From positions 3,740,001-3,804,000 of the forward strand of contig JABFRN010000001.1 in NCBI GenBank assembly GCA_013141175.1: a stretch of 64,000 nt of DNA, written 5' to 3'. Under the pieces are notes generated by a model. That model searched no databases, was not told the origin of the DNA, and saw only the letters and a program-made list of their open reading frames with translations. Origin of the DNA: Lysobacter sp. GTDB lineage: Bacteria > Pseudomonadota > Gammaproteobacteria > Xanthomonadales > Xanthomonadaceae. This document shows, piece after piece, positions 26,713 through 36,451 of this stretch (the first letter of the stretch is position 1; each line of letters starts with the position of its first letter). A program made the translations under genes and the position numbers.

Positions 26713-27934
26713 GACGCGTCGGGCCTTCATTCATTCCATCGTCGTCGCAGCGGAATGCAGCGCTGCAAGGTCTGCTCCGGGCAGGTGGACTCGCCTTCAG
26801 CCCGAACAGCGGCCGTATCCAGCGCACGCGACGCACGATCTCGAACCCGAGGAAGCACAGTGCGAACGTGGCCATGACCAGCAGCGGACCTTCGATGCCA
26901 GGGCGCAGGCCCAGCGGCTGCGCGTTGTGGGCAAGTACCACGATGATCGTCTGGTGCAGGATGTAGACCGGGAACACCGCTTCGCGCAGATAGCGCAGGG
27001 CCGCCGAGTCGTTGAAGGCGATGCCCCGCACGAAACCGAAGATCGCCGCGATCGCAGTCCACTGCAGCAGTGCCCAGACCACGCGCTGCATCATCCGAAG
27101 CGCTTCCGGCGGGGGTGTGCGCTCGTCGCTGTAGCCGCTGGCGTAGAAGTACCAGACGATCAACGCATAGCCGGCCATGGCGGCGACCAGCGACCGCCAG
27201 CGCATCCGCTGCAAGGCGTCCCAGAATCCGTCGCGACTGGCGACCAGCATGCCGAGCAGGAACAGCGGCAGGTATTGGGCATGGTTGTACCAGTCGTCGA
27301 CCAGCGCATGGGTCGATTCGAAGCGCGCGACCAGCGCGAGCCGTGCGATCGCAAGCAGCAGGGCCGGCCACAGCAGCGCGCCGACGCCGGACAAGCGGCG
27401 TTCCAGCCAACCACCGACGCGCGCCATCGCATCGGGCGCGAACCTCAGCAGCGCCCAGCCGATCATCGTGTAGACCCAGAGGTAGGCGACGAACCACAGA
27501 TGGTTCCAGGTCGGCACATCCAGGCACTCGCCATCGCGGCAGAAGTCCGGGTCGTTCTGCAGGTACCGCACCCAGAAGGCGGCATGGCCGTCGTGATAGC
27601 CGCCGGGCAGCTTCTCGACCACCTCGTAATAAGACTGCGGTGCCACCACCACCAGCATCCCGAAGATCAGCGGCAGGAGCAGGCGCCGGCTGCGCTGTCG
27701 AACGAAACCGGCCGGCCGTTTTCCGAACAGGAATGCAGTGGCCGCGCCCGAGACCAGAAACAGCAGCGACAGCCGCCAGGGCGAGGTCAGAAGCATCAGC
27801 GGTTCGATGGTCTCGCTTGCGTACGGGCTCTTCACATGCCAATCCCAGGACACGTAGTACATGCCGGTGTGGTAGAGCACCAGCAGGAAGAAGGCGGCTA
27901 TCCGCACCCAGTCCAGGTCGTATCGGCGCTGCAT
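26684..27934 (-). CDS. Membrane acyltransferase, family 3
   Basis: 416 residues with about ten hydrophobic segments. It has the N-terminal signature of acyltransferase-3 proteins (LDWVRIAAFFLLVLYHTGM, with the conserved His) and the late LHQTIIVVLAHN. Such enzymes move acetyl, succinyl or other acyl groups to periplasmic glycans (for example OpgC). The ATG at 27934 has GGAG nine bases upstream; an ATG at 27958 is less likely. It is divergent from a LytTR regulator, a pair seen in related bacteria, so that protein may control it. Substrate not predictable. Confidence 0.85.
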   Translation of the reverse strand: MQRRYDLDWVRIAAFFLLVLYHTGMYYVSWDWHVKSPYASETIEPLMLLTSPWRLSLLFLVSGAATAFLFGKRPAGFVRQRSRRLLLPLIFGMLVVVAPQSYYEVVEKLPGGYHDGHAAFWVRYLQNDPDFCRDGECLDVPTWNHLWFVAYLWVYTMIGWALLRFAPDAMARVGGWLERRLSGVGALLWPALLLAIARLALVARFESTHALVDDWYNHAQYLPLFLLGMLVASRDGFWDALQRMRWRSLVAAMAGYALIVWYFYASGYSDERTPPPEALRMMQRVVWALLQWTAIAAIFGFVRGIAFNDSAALRYLREAVFPVYILHQTIIVVLAHNAQPLGLRPGIEGPLLVMATFALCFLGFEIVRRVRWIRPLFGLKASPPARSRPCSAAFRCDDDGMNEGPTRPSSPGRAGR

Positions 27935-28072
27935 CGGTGGTCTCCGATCGGAAAGCATCCACTCTCGGCGACTGCATGCCCGGGAACGATGCGAAGTGCC
28001 GGATTGCAGGCATCGGGGGATGAATCGCGGGGTGGAGGGACGAACACGAAGCGGCATGCATGCCGGGATGCC

Positions 28073-28078
28073 TAGAAT
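28073..28078 (+). promoter_or_regulatory. Likely -10 box of the LytTR gene
   Basis: TAGAAT ends seven bases before the ATG at 28085, so transcription would begin at the start codon and give a leaderless mRNA. No Shine-Dalgarno sequence is present. Confidence 0.45.
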
Positions 28079-28084
28079 GCGCGG

Positions 28085-29014
28085 ATGCCGATCTCCCCCG
28101 ATTCCAGTTCCGATACCGATGTCGATGCGCGCGCCGATCGAAGCGCCGCCGCAGGTTTGTCGCGCCAGCGGCCTTGGCGGCGATTGCTCGAGATCGGGTT
28201 CTGGTGCCTGATCCTCTCGATCAACGGCATCGGCAACAGCATCACCACTGTCATCGACCTGCGCCGCGAGGGTTCTGACACGCAGGACTGGGAACCTTTC
28301 GTCTGGGAAGGCAGCAGTGCGCTGGTCTGGTTGCTGGTGCTGGTGCCGATGATCGTCCGCTTCAGCCGCCGGTTTCCGATCCATTGGGACACTTGGCGTC
28401 AGTATCTGCCGTGGCATGTCACGGCCAGCTTGGTCGCATCGCTGATCCACGTGGCCGGCATGGTCGCTCTACGCGAGCTGGCCTATGCCATGGAAGGGGT
28501 CGACTACGATTTCGGCGTCTGGTCGACAGAATGGCTCTACGAATACCTGAAGGATGTGCGCAGCTATGCGGTGATCGTCGCGGTGATCGAGCTTTACCGC
28601 TTCCTTGAACGCCGGGTGCAGGGCGAGGCCAGCCTGCTCGATCGCCCGGATGAGGGCGATCCGGTCGAGCCGGTGGACCGTCCGGAACGGTTTCTTGTCC
28701 GCAAGCTCGGCCGCGAATTCCTGATCGCCGCGAACGACATCGAATGGCTGCAGGCCGCCGGCAACTACGTCAACCTCCGGGTCCGGGGGCACGACTATCC
28801 GTTGCGCAGCACGGTCGCGGGTATCGAGTCGCGGCTCGATCCGACGCGCTTCGCGCGGATCCACCGCAGTTACGTCGTCAATCTGGCGCAGATCGCCTCG
28901 ATCGAACCCCTTGACGACGGCGACGCACGCATCCACCTCAAGGACGCCATCGTCCTGCCGTGCAGCCGGCGCTATCGCGAGCCGCTGCGGGCACGTGCGA
29001 GTGCAACGGCATGA
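28085..29014 (+). CDS. Membrane-anchored LytTR family regulator
   Basis: 309 residues. Four hydrophobic segments fill residues about 35-175, followed by a cytoplasmic linker and a C-terminal LytTR DNA-binding domain (FLVRKLGREFLIAANDIEWL, NYVNLRVRG, RIHRSYVVNLAQIASIE). There is no receiver domain and no kinase, so the membrane part itself may sense a ligand or partner. Divergent from the acyltransferase, whose promoter region it shares; that gene is the first candidate target. Confidence 0.9.
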   Translation: MPISPDSSSDTDVDARADRSAAAGLSRQRPWRRLLEIGFWCLILSINGIGNSITTVIDLRREGSDTQDWEPFVWEGSSALVWLLVLVPMIVRFSRRFPIHWDTWRQYLPWHVTASLVASLIHVAGMVALRELAYAMEGVDYDFGVWSTEWLYEYLKDVRSYAVIVAVIELYRFLERRVQGEASLLDRPDEGDPVEPVDRPERFLVRKLGREFLIAANDIEWLQAAGNYVNLRVRGHDYPLRSTVAGIESRLDPTRFARIHRSYVVNLAQIASIEPLDDGDARIHLKDAIVLPCSRRYREPLRARASATA

Positions 29015-29048
29015 ACGCCTGCAAGGCGCGCAATCCGGTTGGTCCTGC

Positions 29049-29054
29049 TAGAAT
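29049..29054 (+). promoter_or_regulatory. Likely -10 box of prfB
   Basis: TAGAAT 33 bases before the prfB ATG. The -35 region is weak. Confidence 0.4.
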
Positions 29055-29087
29055 CTTCGGTCTTTGTTGCGACTGCACAATCACACC

Positions 29088-30216
29088 ATGATCGAACTCA
29101 ATCCGATCCGCCAGCGCATCGCCGACCTCCGTGGCCGGCTCGATTCGCTCAGGGGGTATCTTTGACTACGACGCCAAGGTCGAGCGTCTGGAAGAAGTCA
29201 ATCGCGAGCTTGAAAACCCCGACATCTGGAACGATTCCGAGCGTGCCCAGGCATTTGGTCGCGAGCGCTCGCTGCTCGACAAGACCGTCAACGGCATCCG
29301 CGACCTGAAAGACGGTCTGGCCGGCGCCGAGGAACTGCTCGATCTGGTCGAAATGGAAGAGGATGACGACACCGCGCTGGCGGTCCAGGCCGATGTCGAG
29401 CGCTACGCGCGTGGCGTCGACCAGCTCGAGTTCCAACGGATGTTCTCCGGCAAGATGGACTCGGCGAATGCCTATGTCGACATCCAGGCAGGCGCTGGCG
29501 GCACCGAGGCGCAGGACTGGGCGGAAATGCTGCTGCGCATGTATCTGCGCTGGTGCGAAGCCCGCGGCTGGAAGGCCGAACTGATGGAAGCCAGCGCCGG
29601 CGACGTCGCTGGCATCAAATCGGCGACCTTCAAGGTCGAGGGCGATTACGCCTACGGCTGGCTGAAGACCGAGATCGGTGTCCACCGCCTCGTGCGCAAG
29701 TCGCCGTTCGATTCCGACAACCGCCGCCATACCTCGTTCACCTCGGTGTTCGTGTCGCCGGAAGTCGAGGACGACATCGATATCGACATCAATCCGGCCG
29801 ACCTCAGGACCGACGTCTATCGCTCGTCGGGCGCGGGCGGTCAGCACGTCAACAAGACCGAGTCGGCGGTGCGCATCACGCATATCCCGACCAACACCGT
29901 GGTGGCCTGCCAGAACGGCCGCAGCCAGCATCAGAACCGCGACACCGCGATGAAGATGCTGAAGGCGAAGTTGTACGAGTTGGAAATCCAGAAGCGCAAC
30001 GTCGAACGCGATGCGCTGGAAGCCACCAAATCCGACATCGGCTGGGGCAGTCAGATCCGCAATTACGTACTGGATCAATCGCGGATCAAGGATCTGCGCA
30101 CCGGCATCGAGCGCACCGATACCCAGAAAGTGCTGGACGGCGATCTCGACGAATTCATCGAAGCCAGCCTGAAATCCGGCCTTGAAGCGGGTTCGAAACG
30201 TTCCGACGCCGTTTAA
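29088..30216 (+). CDS. prfB: Peptide chain release factor 2 (programmed +1 frameshift)
   Basis: RF2 ends translation at UGA and UAA. Codons 1-25 run from the ATG at 29088 to an in-frame TGA at 29163; the ribosome must shift +1 at CTT to enter the main frame (GAC at 29164), giving a protein of 375 residues. The site reads AGGGGGTATCTTTGAC, the standard autoregulatory signal with its internal Shine-Dalgarno. Later parts have the tripeptide anticodon SPF (RKSPFDSDN) and the catalytic GGQ ([12 protein letters not shown]). Followed by lysS after 57 bases, as in Xanthomonas. Confidence 0.97.
29150..29166 (+). promoter_or_regulatory. RF2 programmed frameshift site
   Basis: AGGGGG pairs with the anti-Shine-Dalgarno and pulls the ribosome at CTT TGA into the +1 frame when RF2 is scarce. 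This gives negative feedback on prfB. Confidence 0.97.
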
Positions 30217-30273
30217 GTCCATGGTTCGCGGCTTCTGCCGCGGATCCATTGCCTCCCCATCGAAGATACCGCC

Positions 30274-31785
30274 ATGACCGAAGAACAGACGTTGCCGCAG
30301 GACGAGAATGCATTGATCGCGGAACGTCGCGGCAAACTCGCGGCACTGCGCGGGCAGGGCGTGGCATTCCCGAACGATTGCGTCCGAAAGCACTATGCGC
30401 GCGATCTGCAGGACGAGTACGAAGATTCCGACCGTTGGACCAGCGAAGCGCTGGACGCCACCGGTCGCCGTATCTGCGTCGCTGGCCGGTTGATGGCCAA
30501 ACGGGTGATGGGCAAGGCCGCGTTCGCGCAGATCCAGGACATGACCGGTGGCCTGCAGTTGTTCCTGCAGTCGAACACGCTGGGCGAGACATACGATGCG
30601 TTCAAGGGCTGGGACGTCGGCGATATCGTCGGCGCCGAAGGCAGTTTGATGCGCACCAGGACCGGCGAGCTGTCGATCAAGGTCGACGCGCTGCGCCTGC
30701 TCACCAAATCGCTGCGCCCGTTGCCCGACAAATGGCACGGTCTGAGCGATGTCGAACAGCGCTATCGCCAGCGTTACGTCGATCTGATCGTCAATCCCGA
30801 GTCTCGCGAAGTGTTCCTGAAACGTTCGCGGATCGTGTCGGCGATCCGGGGCTGGCTCGATGCACGGCGCTTCCTTGAGGTGGAAACGCCGATGATGCAT
30901 TACATCGCCGGCGGCGCCACCGCGCGACCGTTCACCACCCATCACAATGCGTTGGATCTGGACCTTTATCTGCGCGTCGCGCCTGAGCTTTACCTCAAGC
31001 GGCTGGTCGTCGGCGGCCTGGAGCGGGTCTACGAGATCAATCGCAATTTCCGCAACGAGGGCGTCAGCACCCGCCACAACCCGGAATTCACCATGCTCGA
31101 GCTGTACGAGGCCTACGCCACGTACCACGAGGTGATGGATCTCACCGAAACCATGATCCGCGACGTCGCCCGCGACACCATCGGTGTCGACGAGGTCGAG
31201 TGGGACGGCAACACGATCGACCTCGCACCCGCTTTCCGGCGCTGGAAGCTGGAAGAAGCGGTGCGGGAGCGCAATCCGGAGATTTCCGTCGCCGATTGCC
31301 GCGACCGCGAAGCGTTGGCGGCCCACTGCGCGCGGCTGAAGGTCCACGTCAAGCCGGGTTACGGTTGGGGCAAGCTGCTGCTGGAAATCTTCGAGAAGAC
31401 GGTCGAAGCCGATCTGATCCAGCCGACGTTCATCACCCATTACCCGGTCGAAGTCTCGCCGCTGGCGCGCGAATCCGACACCGAGCCCGGTATCACCGAC
31501 CGTTTCGAACTGTTCATCGGCAGCAAGGAGATCGCCAACGGTTTCTCCGAACTCAACGATCCCGAAGACCAGGCCGAGCGGTTCCGCGCCCAGGTCGAAG
31601 CGAAAGAAGGTGGCGACGACGAAGCCATGCACTACGACGCCGACTACATCCGTGCGCTTGAGGTCGGCCTGCCGCCGACCGGTGGCCTTGGCGTGGGTAT
31701 CGATCGTCTGGTCATGCTGCTGACCGGGTCGACTTCGATCCGCGACGTACTGTTGTTCCCCTACATGCGTCCAGAACAGCCGTGA
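30274..31785 (+). CDS. lysS: Lysyl-tRNA synthetase, class II
   Basis: 503 residues, full length. N-terminal OB-fold (about 60-150) binds the anticodon; class II motif 2 is [20 protein letters not shown] and motif 3 is [14 protein letters not shown]. Charges tRNA-Lys in the cytoplasm. The prfB-lysS pair upstream of the rpf genes is the Xanthomonas order. About 230 bases separate it from rpfG; no terminator with a T run is seen there. Confidence 0.97.
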   Translation: MTEEQTLPQDENALIAERRGKLAALRGQGVAFPNDCVRKHYARDLQDEYEDSDRWTSEALDATGRRICVAGRLMAKRVMGKAAFAQIQDMTGGLQLFLQSNTLGETYDAFKGWDVGDIVGAEGSLMRTRTGELSIKVDALRLLTKSLRPLPDKWHGLSDVEQRYRQRYVDLIVNPESREVFLKRSRIVSAIRGWLDARRFLEVETPMMHYIAGGATARPFTTHHNALDLDLYLRVAPELYLKRLVVGGLERVYEINRNFRNEGVSTRHNPEFTMLELYEAYATYHEVMDLTETMIRDVARDTIGVDEVEWDGNTIDLAPAFRRWKLEEAVRERNPEISVADCRDREALAAHCARLKVHVKPGYGWGKLLLEIFEKTVEADLIQPTFITHYPVEVSPLARESDTEPGITDRFELFIGSKEIANGFSELNDPEDQAERFRAQVEAKEGGDDEAMHYDADYIRALEVGLPPTGGLGVGIDRLVMLLTGSTSIRDVLLFPYMRPEQP

Positions 31786-31943
31786 GATCGGGCGGGTCGT
31801 GGGGATTTCAAGCCTTCGATCGATCCGTCGGATTGAAAATCACCCGCTGAACAGCAGCGCCCCATCGGGCTATCATCGCAATGCCCCCGTTCTTGCGCAT
31901 GGCATAGAATGGGGCGCATCACGCGACATGCGAGACACGGCAC

Positions 31944-31962
31944 GGAATTTGCTTTAAATTCC
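31944..31962. promoter_or_regulatory. AT-rich inverted repeat upstream of rpfG
   Basis: GGAATTTGCTTTAAATTCC has 7-bp perfect arms around GCTTT in the lysS-rpfG gap, 54 bases before the rpfG ATG. It could be an operator or part of the promoter; an extended -10 (TGGCATAGAAT) lies about 40 bases further upstream. Confidence 0.4.
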
Positions 31963-32015
31963 GGACATCGACCAAACTCCGATCCATCACGCAGGCAAGG
32001 ACGCACGGTATTCGC

Positions 32016-33089
32016 ATGTGGGGCAACTCCGTGAAAATCGTCATCGTTGATGACCAGACTTCCGCACGCACGATGCTGCGGCATATTCTCGAGGACATCA
32101 GTCCGGAACTCGAAGTGTTCGACTTCGGGGATTCCGAGGAGGCGTTGCGCTGGTCCGAGAGCAATCGCCCCGACCTGCTGCTGCTCGACTACCGGATGCC
32201 GGTCATCGACGGATTGGAGTTCGCGCGCCGCTTCCGTCGCGCGCTGACCAACCGCGATGTGCCCATCGTCCTCGTGACCGTGGTCGGCGACGAGCCGATC
32301 CGTCAGGCCGCACTCGATGCCGGTGTGATCGACTTCCTGGTGAAACCGGTCCGTCCCCGCGAGCTCCGCGCACGCTGTCGCAACCTGCTGCAACTCCGCC
32401 AGCAGTCCGAATCGATCAAGCAGCGCGCGCTGTCGCTGGAGCAACGCCTGCTCTCCAGCATGCATGAAGTGGAAGAACGCGAACGCGAGACCCTGTCGCG
32501 CTTGGCGCGTGCGATCGAATACCGCGACATCGGCACCAGCGCCTATCTCGAGCGTATGGCCCACGTCGCCGGATTGATCGCCGAAGGCCTGGGCATGTCG
32601 GAAGACGAGGTGCGGTTGATCGAGCTGGCCGCACCGCTGCACGATATCGGCAAGATCGCGATCCCGGACGAAGTGCTCTTGAAGCCGGGTCCCTTGGACG
32701 AGCAACAGCTCGCGATCATGCGCCGGCACCCGCAGATCGGCCATGAGCTGCTCACCGGCAGCCAGAATCGTTTCATCCAGGCCGGGGCGACCATCGCGCT
32801 GCGCCACCACGAGCGTTACGACGGCAGCGGTTACCCCGATGGCCTCAGCGGCGCGCAGATCCCGATCGAGGCCCGCGTCGTCGCCGTGGCCGATGTGTTC
32901 GATGCGCTGATATCGCCGCGGCCCTACAAAGCGCCATGGAGTTTCGACAACGCGCTCGACTTCCTGCTGGAACAGAGCGGCAAGCTGTTCGATCCGCAGT
33001 GCGTGCAGGCGCTGGTCCAGAACAAGCCGCGGCTCCAGGACATCTGCGAGCGCTATTCCACCAGTTCGCAACGACCGGGCATGGAATGA
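32016..33089 (+). CDS. rpfG: DSF response regulator RpfG, HD-GYP phosphodiesterase
   Basis: 357 residues. Receiver domain 1-125 with phospho-acceptor Asp58 (LLLLDYRMP) and Lys110; HD-GYP domain about 160-340 with HD at 209-210 (LHDIGKIAIPDEV) and GYP at 272-274 (YDGSGYPDGLSG). When phosphorylated by RpfC it breaks down cyclic-di-GMP, switching cells from biofilm to virulence or enzyme production in relatives. A GTG at 32031 with GGGG upstream is an alternative start. It overlaps rpfC by four bases (ATGA). The rpfH gene found between C and G in some Xanthomonas is absent. Confidence 0.94.
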   Translation: MWGNSVKIVIVDDQTSARTMLRHILEDISPELEVFDFGDSEEALRWSESNRPDLLLLDYRMPVIDGLEFARRFRRALTNRDVPIVLVTVVGDEPIRQAALDAGVIDFLVKPVRPRELRARCRNLLQLRQQSESIKQRALSLEQRLLSSMHEVEERERETLSRLARAIEYRDIGTSAYLERMAHVAGLIAEGLGMSEDEVRLIELAAPLHDIGKIAIPDEVLLKPGPLDEQQLAIMRRHPQIGHELLTGSQNRFIQAGATIALRHHERYDGSGYPDGLSGAQIPIEARVVAVADVFDALISPRPYKAPWSFDNALDFLLEQSGKLFDPQCVQALVQNKPRLQDICERYSTSSQRPGME

Positions 33090-35356
33090 CGGCACTGCGC
33101 GCCGCTGTCGAGTGGATGCGCGCCCGACTGTTCAATCGGCCGGACAGCGAGCACAAACAGGTGCTCGTGCGGATCGCGATCACCGCGCTGTTCTCGGCTT
33201 ATCTGGGCTGGCATGTGGGTGCCGAAGCCGCCAGTTCGCAGTTGTTCGTCGTCTGGTTGATACTGCTGGGCGAATGCCTCGTCTCGGTTGCGCTGTTGGC
33301 AGGCATTCTCTACAGCCCGGGAATATCCCACGTCCGGCGTTGGATAGGCATGCTCGCCGATTACACCGCAATCGGTGCGGTGATGGCGCTTCAGGGCGAG
33401 ACCGCATCGCCGCTGTACGGCGTCTATCTCTGGGTCACCATCGGCAACGGTCTGCGCTACGGCAGCCGCTATCTCTATTTCGCCACCGGGTTGGCGTCGC
33501 TGTCGTTTCTGGCGATGATGAGTACGACCCCGTATTGGCAGAACAATCCTTACCTGTCGTGGGGTCTGCTTGCGGGCGCCGCAGCCGTGCCGCTGTATTT
33601 CGCTTCGCTGTTGAAAGCGTTGACCCGGGCGATCGAGGACGCCCGCAGGGCGAATGAGGCCAAGAGCCGGTTTCTGGCGAACATGAGCCACGAATTGCGG
33701 ACTCCGCTCAACGGCATTCTCGCCATGGCCGAGTTGTTGTCCGCCAGCAAGCTGCAGAAAGACCAGCGCGAATCCGCCGACATGATCCAGACTTCGGCGC
33801 AGACTCTGCTTCTGCTGATCGACGAGGTGTTGGATATCTCCGCGATCGAAGCCGGCAAGATCCGTCGCCAGGATCAGGATTTCGATCTCACCGAACTCCT
33901 GTCCCGCGTCTATCGCATGTTGCACCCGCAAGCGCAGTCCAAGGGACTCAGCCTGCATGTCGATACGGATATCCGGGTACCCGGCTCGCTCTACGGCGAT
34001 GTCACCCACCTGACGCAGATATTGCTCAATCTGCTTCAGAACGCCGTCAAATTCACTCAGCAGGGCAGCGTCACACTGCAGGTCCGGGAGCTGTCGCGCG
34101 ATAACGAACGCATCCGCTTGCGCATTTCCGTGCGCGATACCGGCATAGGCATTCCGGAAGAAGCGCGGATACGGATCTTCAAGCCTTTCGAGCAGGTCGA
34201 CAGTGGCCGCGACAGGAGGTACGGCGGCAGCGGTCTTGGCACCACCATCGCGAAGAGCTTGACCGAGCTGATGGGCGGCACGATCGGTGTCGAACCCAAC
34301 CCGGGTGGCGGCACGCACTTCTGGGTCGAATTGCCGTTCAAATTCTGCTTGGCGCAACCTCAGCTTGCCGCCGCGAAGCTGGAGGAAGAGGCGGAGAACG
34401 TACCTCTTTCCGATATCGCTGCCGTGATGTCGGCGGGCGGCAAGCTGGGCGAGAGTTCAGCCAATGTCATCAACTTCGAAGACCCATTCCTGCGCCATCG
34501 CCTGCGGGTACGGAACCTTCTGGTCGTTGTCGCGGACGATCAACCCGCGAACCGCATCGTCCTGCAGCGACTGCTGGAAAAAGCCGGGCATCGGACGATT
34601 TTCGCCGAGAACGGCGAAGAAGTGCTCGACATCCTTGCGCAGGATCAACCCGATCTGGTGATCATCGATCTGCATATGCCCGGGCTCAGCGGCGTGGATG
34701 TCATCCGCCAGGCCAGGGTGATGCAGGCAGGGCAGCCCGCCCGTACGCCCATCATCGTGCTATCCGCCGATGCCACGGTGGAAGCGATGAAGGAAGCCCA
34801 GCGCGCAGGGGCTTACCTCTACATGACCAAGCCTATTTCCGTGCCGAAACTGCTCGATACGTTGTCGAATATCGCCTCGGAGGTTCTCATGCAGACGGCA
34901 TCCGATGCGGCCGGGCGCGATGCGACGGCAAAAGCCGAGGCCGCCACCTCGAAATCGGCGGTGGACAGCACGGCGTCGGTCCTGGAGGAACTTGCGGGGA
35001 TGGGGCTCGGTGAGCAATTCCTCCGTGAATTCGTCGAGCAATGCCTGCGCGATATCAGTCGCTGCATGAGTCAACTGCAGTCGGCATCGGCGAATGCCGA
35101 TTACGACGGTATGCGCGAGTCGGCGCATGCGCTGCGCGGCGTCGCGGAAAACATCGGCGCCATTCGTCTGGTGGAACGTTGCCGTTTGGTGATGCGGATC
35201 GATAGCGTTCAATTGGCGAAACAAGCTGCGCATTTGACCCGCGATCTCGACGCGCTGGTCGAACAGACTGCACGCGAAATCCACGCTCAATTGCCGCAGT
35301 TGCTCAATCCCGGCTTGGGCCGCCTAGATCCCAAGCCTGGACCGGATCCGCTTTGA
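33086..35356 (+). CDS. rpfC: DSF sensor hybrid histidine kinase RpfC
   Basis: 756 residues. About five hydrophobic segments (25-180) form the DSF input region; then HisKA with His202 (MSHELRTPLNG), HATPase (NAVKFT, DTGIGIP, GGSGLGTTIA), receiver with Asp528 (LVIIDLHMPG) and Hpt with His681 (SAHALRGVAENIGA). DSF binding triggers a four-step phosphorelay to RpfG; unphosphorylated RpfC also holds RpfF in check. Start at 33086 is fixed by the ATGA overlap with rpfG. Its end faces rpfF with 13 bases between the stops. Confidence 0.95.
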   Translation: MTALRAAVEWMRARLFNRPDSEHKQVLVRIAITALFSAYLGWHVGAEAASSQLFVVWLILLGECLVSVALLAGILYSPGISHVRRWIGMLADYTAIGAVMALQGETASPLYGVYLWVTIGNGLRYGSRYLYFATGLASLSFLAMMSTTPYWQNNPYLSWGLLAGAAAVPLYFASLLKALTRAIEDARRANEAKSRFLANMSHELRTPLNGILAMAELLSASKLQKDQRESADMIQTSAQTLLLLIDEVLDISAIEAGKIRRQDQDFDLTELLSRVYRMLHPQAQSKGLSLHVDTDIRVPGSLYGDVTHLTQILLNLLQNAVKFTQQGSVTLQVRELSRDNERIRLRISVRDTGIGIPEEARIRIFKPFEQVDSGRDRRYGGSGLGTTIAKSLTELMGGTIGVEPNPGGGTHFWVELPFKFCLAQPQLAAAKLEEEAENVPLSDIAAVMSAGGKLGESSANVINFEDPFLRHRLRVRNLLVVVADDQPANRIVLQRLLEKAGHRTIFAENGEEVLDILAQDQPDLVIIDLHMPGLSGVDVIRQARVMQAGQPARTPIIVLSADATVEAMKEAQRAGAYLYMTKPISVPKLLDTLSNIASEVLMQTASDAAGRDATAKAEAATSKSAVDSTASVLEELAGMGLGEQFLREFVEQCLRDISRCMSQLQSASANADYDGMRESAHALRGVAENIGAIRLVERCRLVMRIDSVQLAKQAAHLTRDLDALVEQTAREIHAQLPQLLNPGLGRLDPKPGPDPL

Positions 35357-35369
35357 CGGATATTGGCGA

Positions 35370-36260
35370 TCACGCGGTCGCGGCGCCCGGTTCGCCATGA
35401 CGACGGTACTGCGCGCGCACCAGACGTTCCATCGTACGCAGCGCTTTGTCGCCCAACTGCAGGGCGGTGTCCACCCACACTTCGGTGATGGCCATCATTT
35501 CTTCCATCGTGACCGGCTGCGACATGGCGCGGACGCGATGCATCGCGGCACGCGCATGCGGAATCCTGCGATTGTTCCGGATGATGTCGTCGACCGCCTG
35601 CACGCCCTGGCCGCGCGGGACCAGTACATCGACCAGGCCCATCTTGTGCAGTTCGTCGCTGCTGTAGATGTTGCCTTCGAGCATGATCTTTTCGGCTTGA
35701 TGCGGAGCGATGCGCTTGCAAAGGAACGAGTACGCGCCCATGCCGGGAAACAGGTCGAAGAGTACTTCCGGCAGGCCCATGCCGACGCCTTCCTCGGCCA
35801 CGATCGTATGGCAACTCAATGCGGCTTCGAAGCCGCCGCCGAGTGCGTCGCCCTGGACGAGCGCGATGCTGTGCGCGCCGATTCCAAGGCCATTATGGAA
35901 AGCATGCACGCCGCGCACGCACTGGCGCGCGTATCCGAGCAGGGCATTGCGATCCTTGTTGCGAATGGCGCGGCAGAATAGTTCGAGATCGCCGCCGAGA
36001 TTGAAGACGTCGGAATCCGAAGACAATACGACATGGGGCAGGTGATGCGTGCCGCGCGATTGTTCCATGCGCATGCGGTCCGCAAGCGTCTGCTGGAAGT
36101 GCAGGATGTCGTCGATCAGTTCCGGTTTGAAGCATGCGCGGCCCGGATTCGATGCGAGGTCCGCGTGCATGTGGCACCAGTACACTTCGCGTTCGGGATC
36201 GTCGTGAGTGCGGAGGGTGTTGTAGCGCGGAACAATATGCAGTTTTTCGACTTTGTTCAT
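35370..36260 (-). CDS. rpfF: DSF synthase RpfF (enoyl-CoA hydratase family)
   Basis: 296 residues. Crotonase-fold enzyme that makes the diffusible signal factor, a cis-2-unsaturated fatty acid, from acyl-ACP by dehydration and thioester cleavage. Both catalytic glutamates are present: Glu145 (GGGFEAALSC) and Glu165 (GLPEVLFD), four residues later than E141/E161 of Xanthomonas campestris RpfF. The ATG at 36260 has GGGGAA upstream. Own promoter proposed at 36346-36374. In relatives its activity is limited by direct contact with RpfC, encoded convergently. Confidence 0.95.
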   Translation of the reverse strand: MNKVEKLHIVPRYNTLRTHDDPEREVYWCHMHADLASNPGRACFKPELIDDILHFQQTLADRMRMEQSRGTHHLPHVVLSSDSDVFNLGGDLELFCRAIRNKDRNALLGYARQCVRGVHAFHNGLGIGAHSIALVQGDALGGGFEAALSCHTIVAEEGVGMGLPEVLFDLFPGMGAYSFLCKRIAPHQAEKIMLEGNIYSSDELHKMGLVDVLVPRGQGVQAVDDIIRNNRRIPHARAAMHRVRAMSQPVTMEEMMAITEVWVDTALQLGDKALRTMERLVRAQYRRHGEPGAATA

Positions 36261-36345
36261 GGAAATTCCCCAAGGATATAGGCGGCGCACCGGCCGGGCG
36301 GCCCGATGCGATCGGTGTAGGTACAGGAAAGGCCCGGATGGCGCC

Positions 36346-36374
36346 TGTATGCGCCGAAAAATCGGAAAGTTCAA
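36346..36374 (-). promoter_or_regulatory. Candidate rpfF promoter
   Basis: On the minus strand TTGAAC (36374-36369) and CATACA (36351-36346) are separated by 17 bases, a good sigma-70 layout. It lies after the rpfB terminator hairpin and leaves a leader of about 80 bases. Confidence 0.6.
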
Positions 36375-36389
36375 GTTTCGCCAGCCCGC

Positions 36390-36422
36390 AAATAAAGACA
36401 GGTCGACCCGAGGATCGACCTG
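36390..36422 (-). terminator. Terminator after rpfB
   Basis: On the minus strand CAGGTCGA and TCGACCTG form an 8-bp stem followed by TCTTTATT. It separates rpfB from rpfF, so rpfF probably needs its own promoter. Confidence 0.7.
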
Positions 36423-36451
36423 TTCTGAGTGGAACTGCGAACTGTGTCGCT

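Noticed and set aside
29149..31632. Minus-strand open frame of about 830 codons over prfB and lysS
   Set aside because: Antisense to two certain genes; the translation is low-complexity and matches no family.
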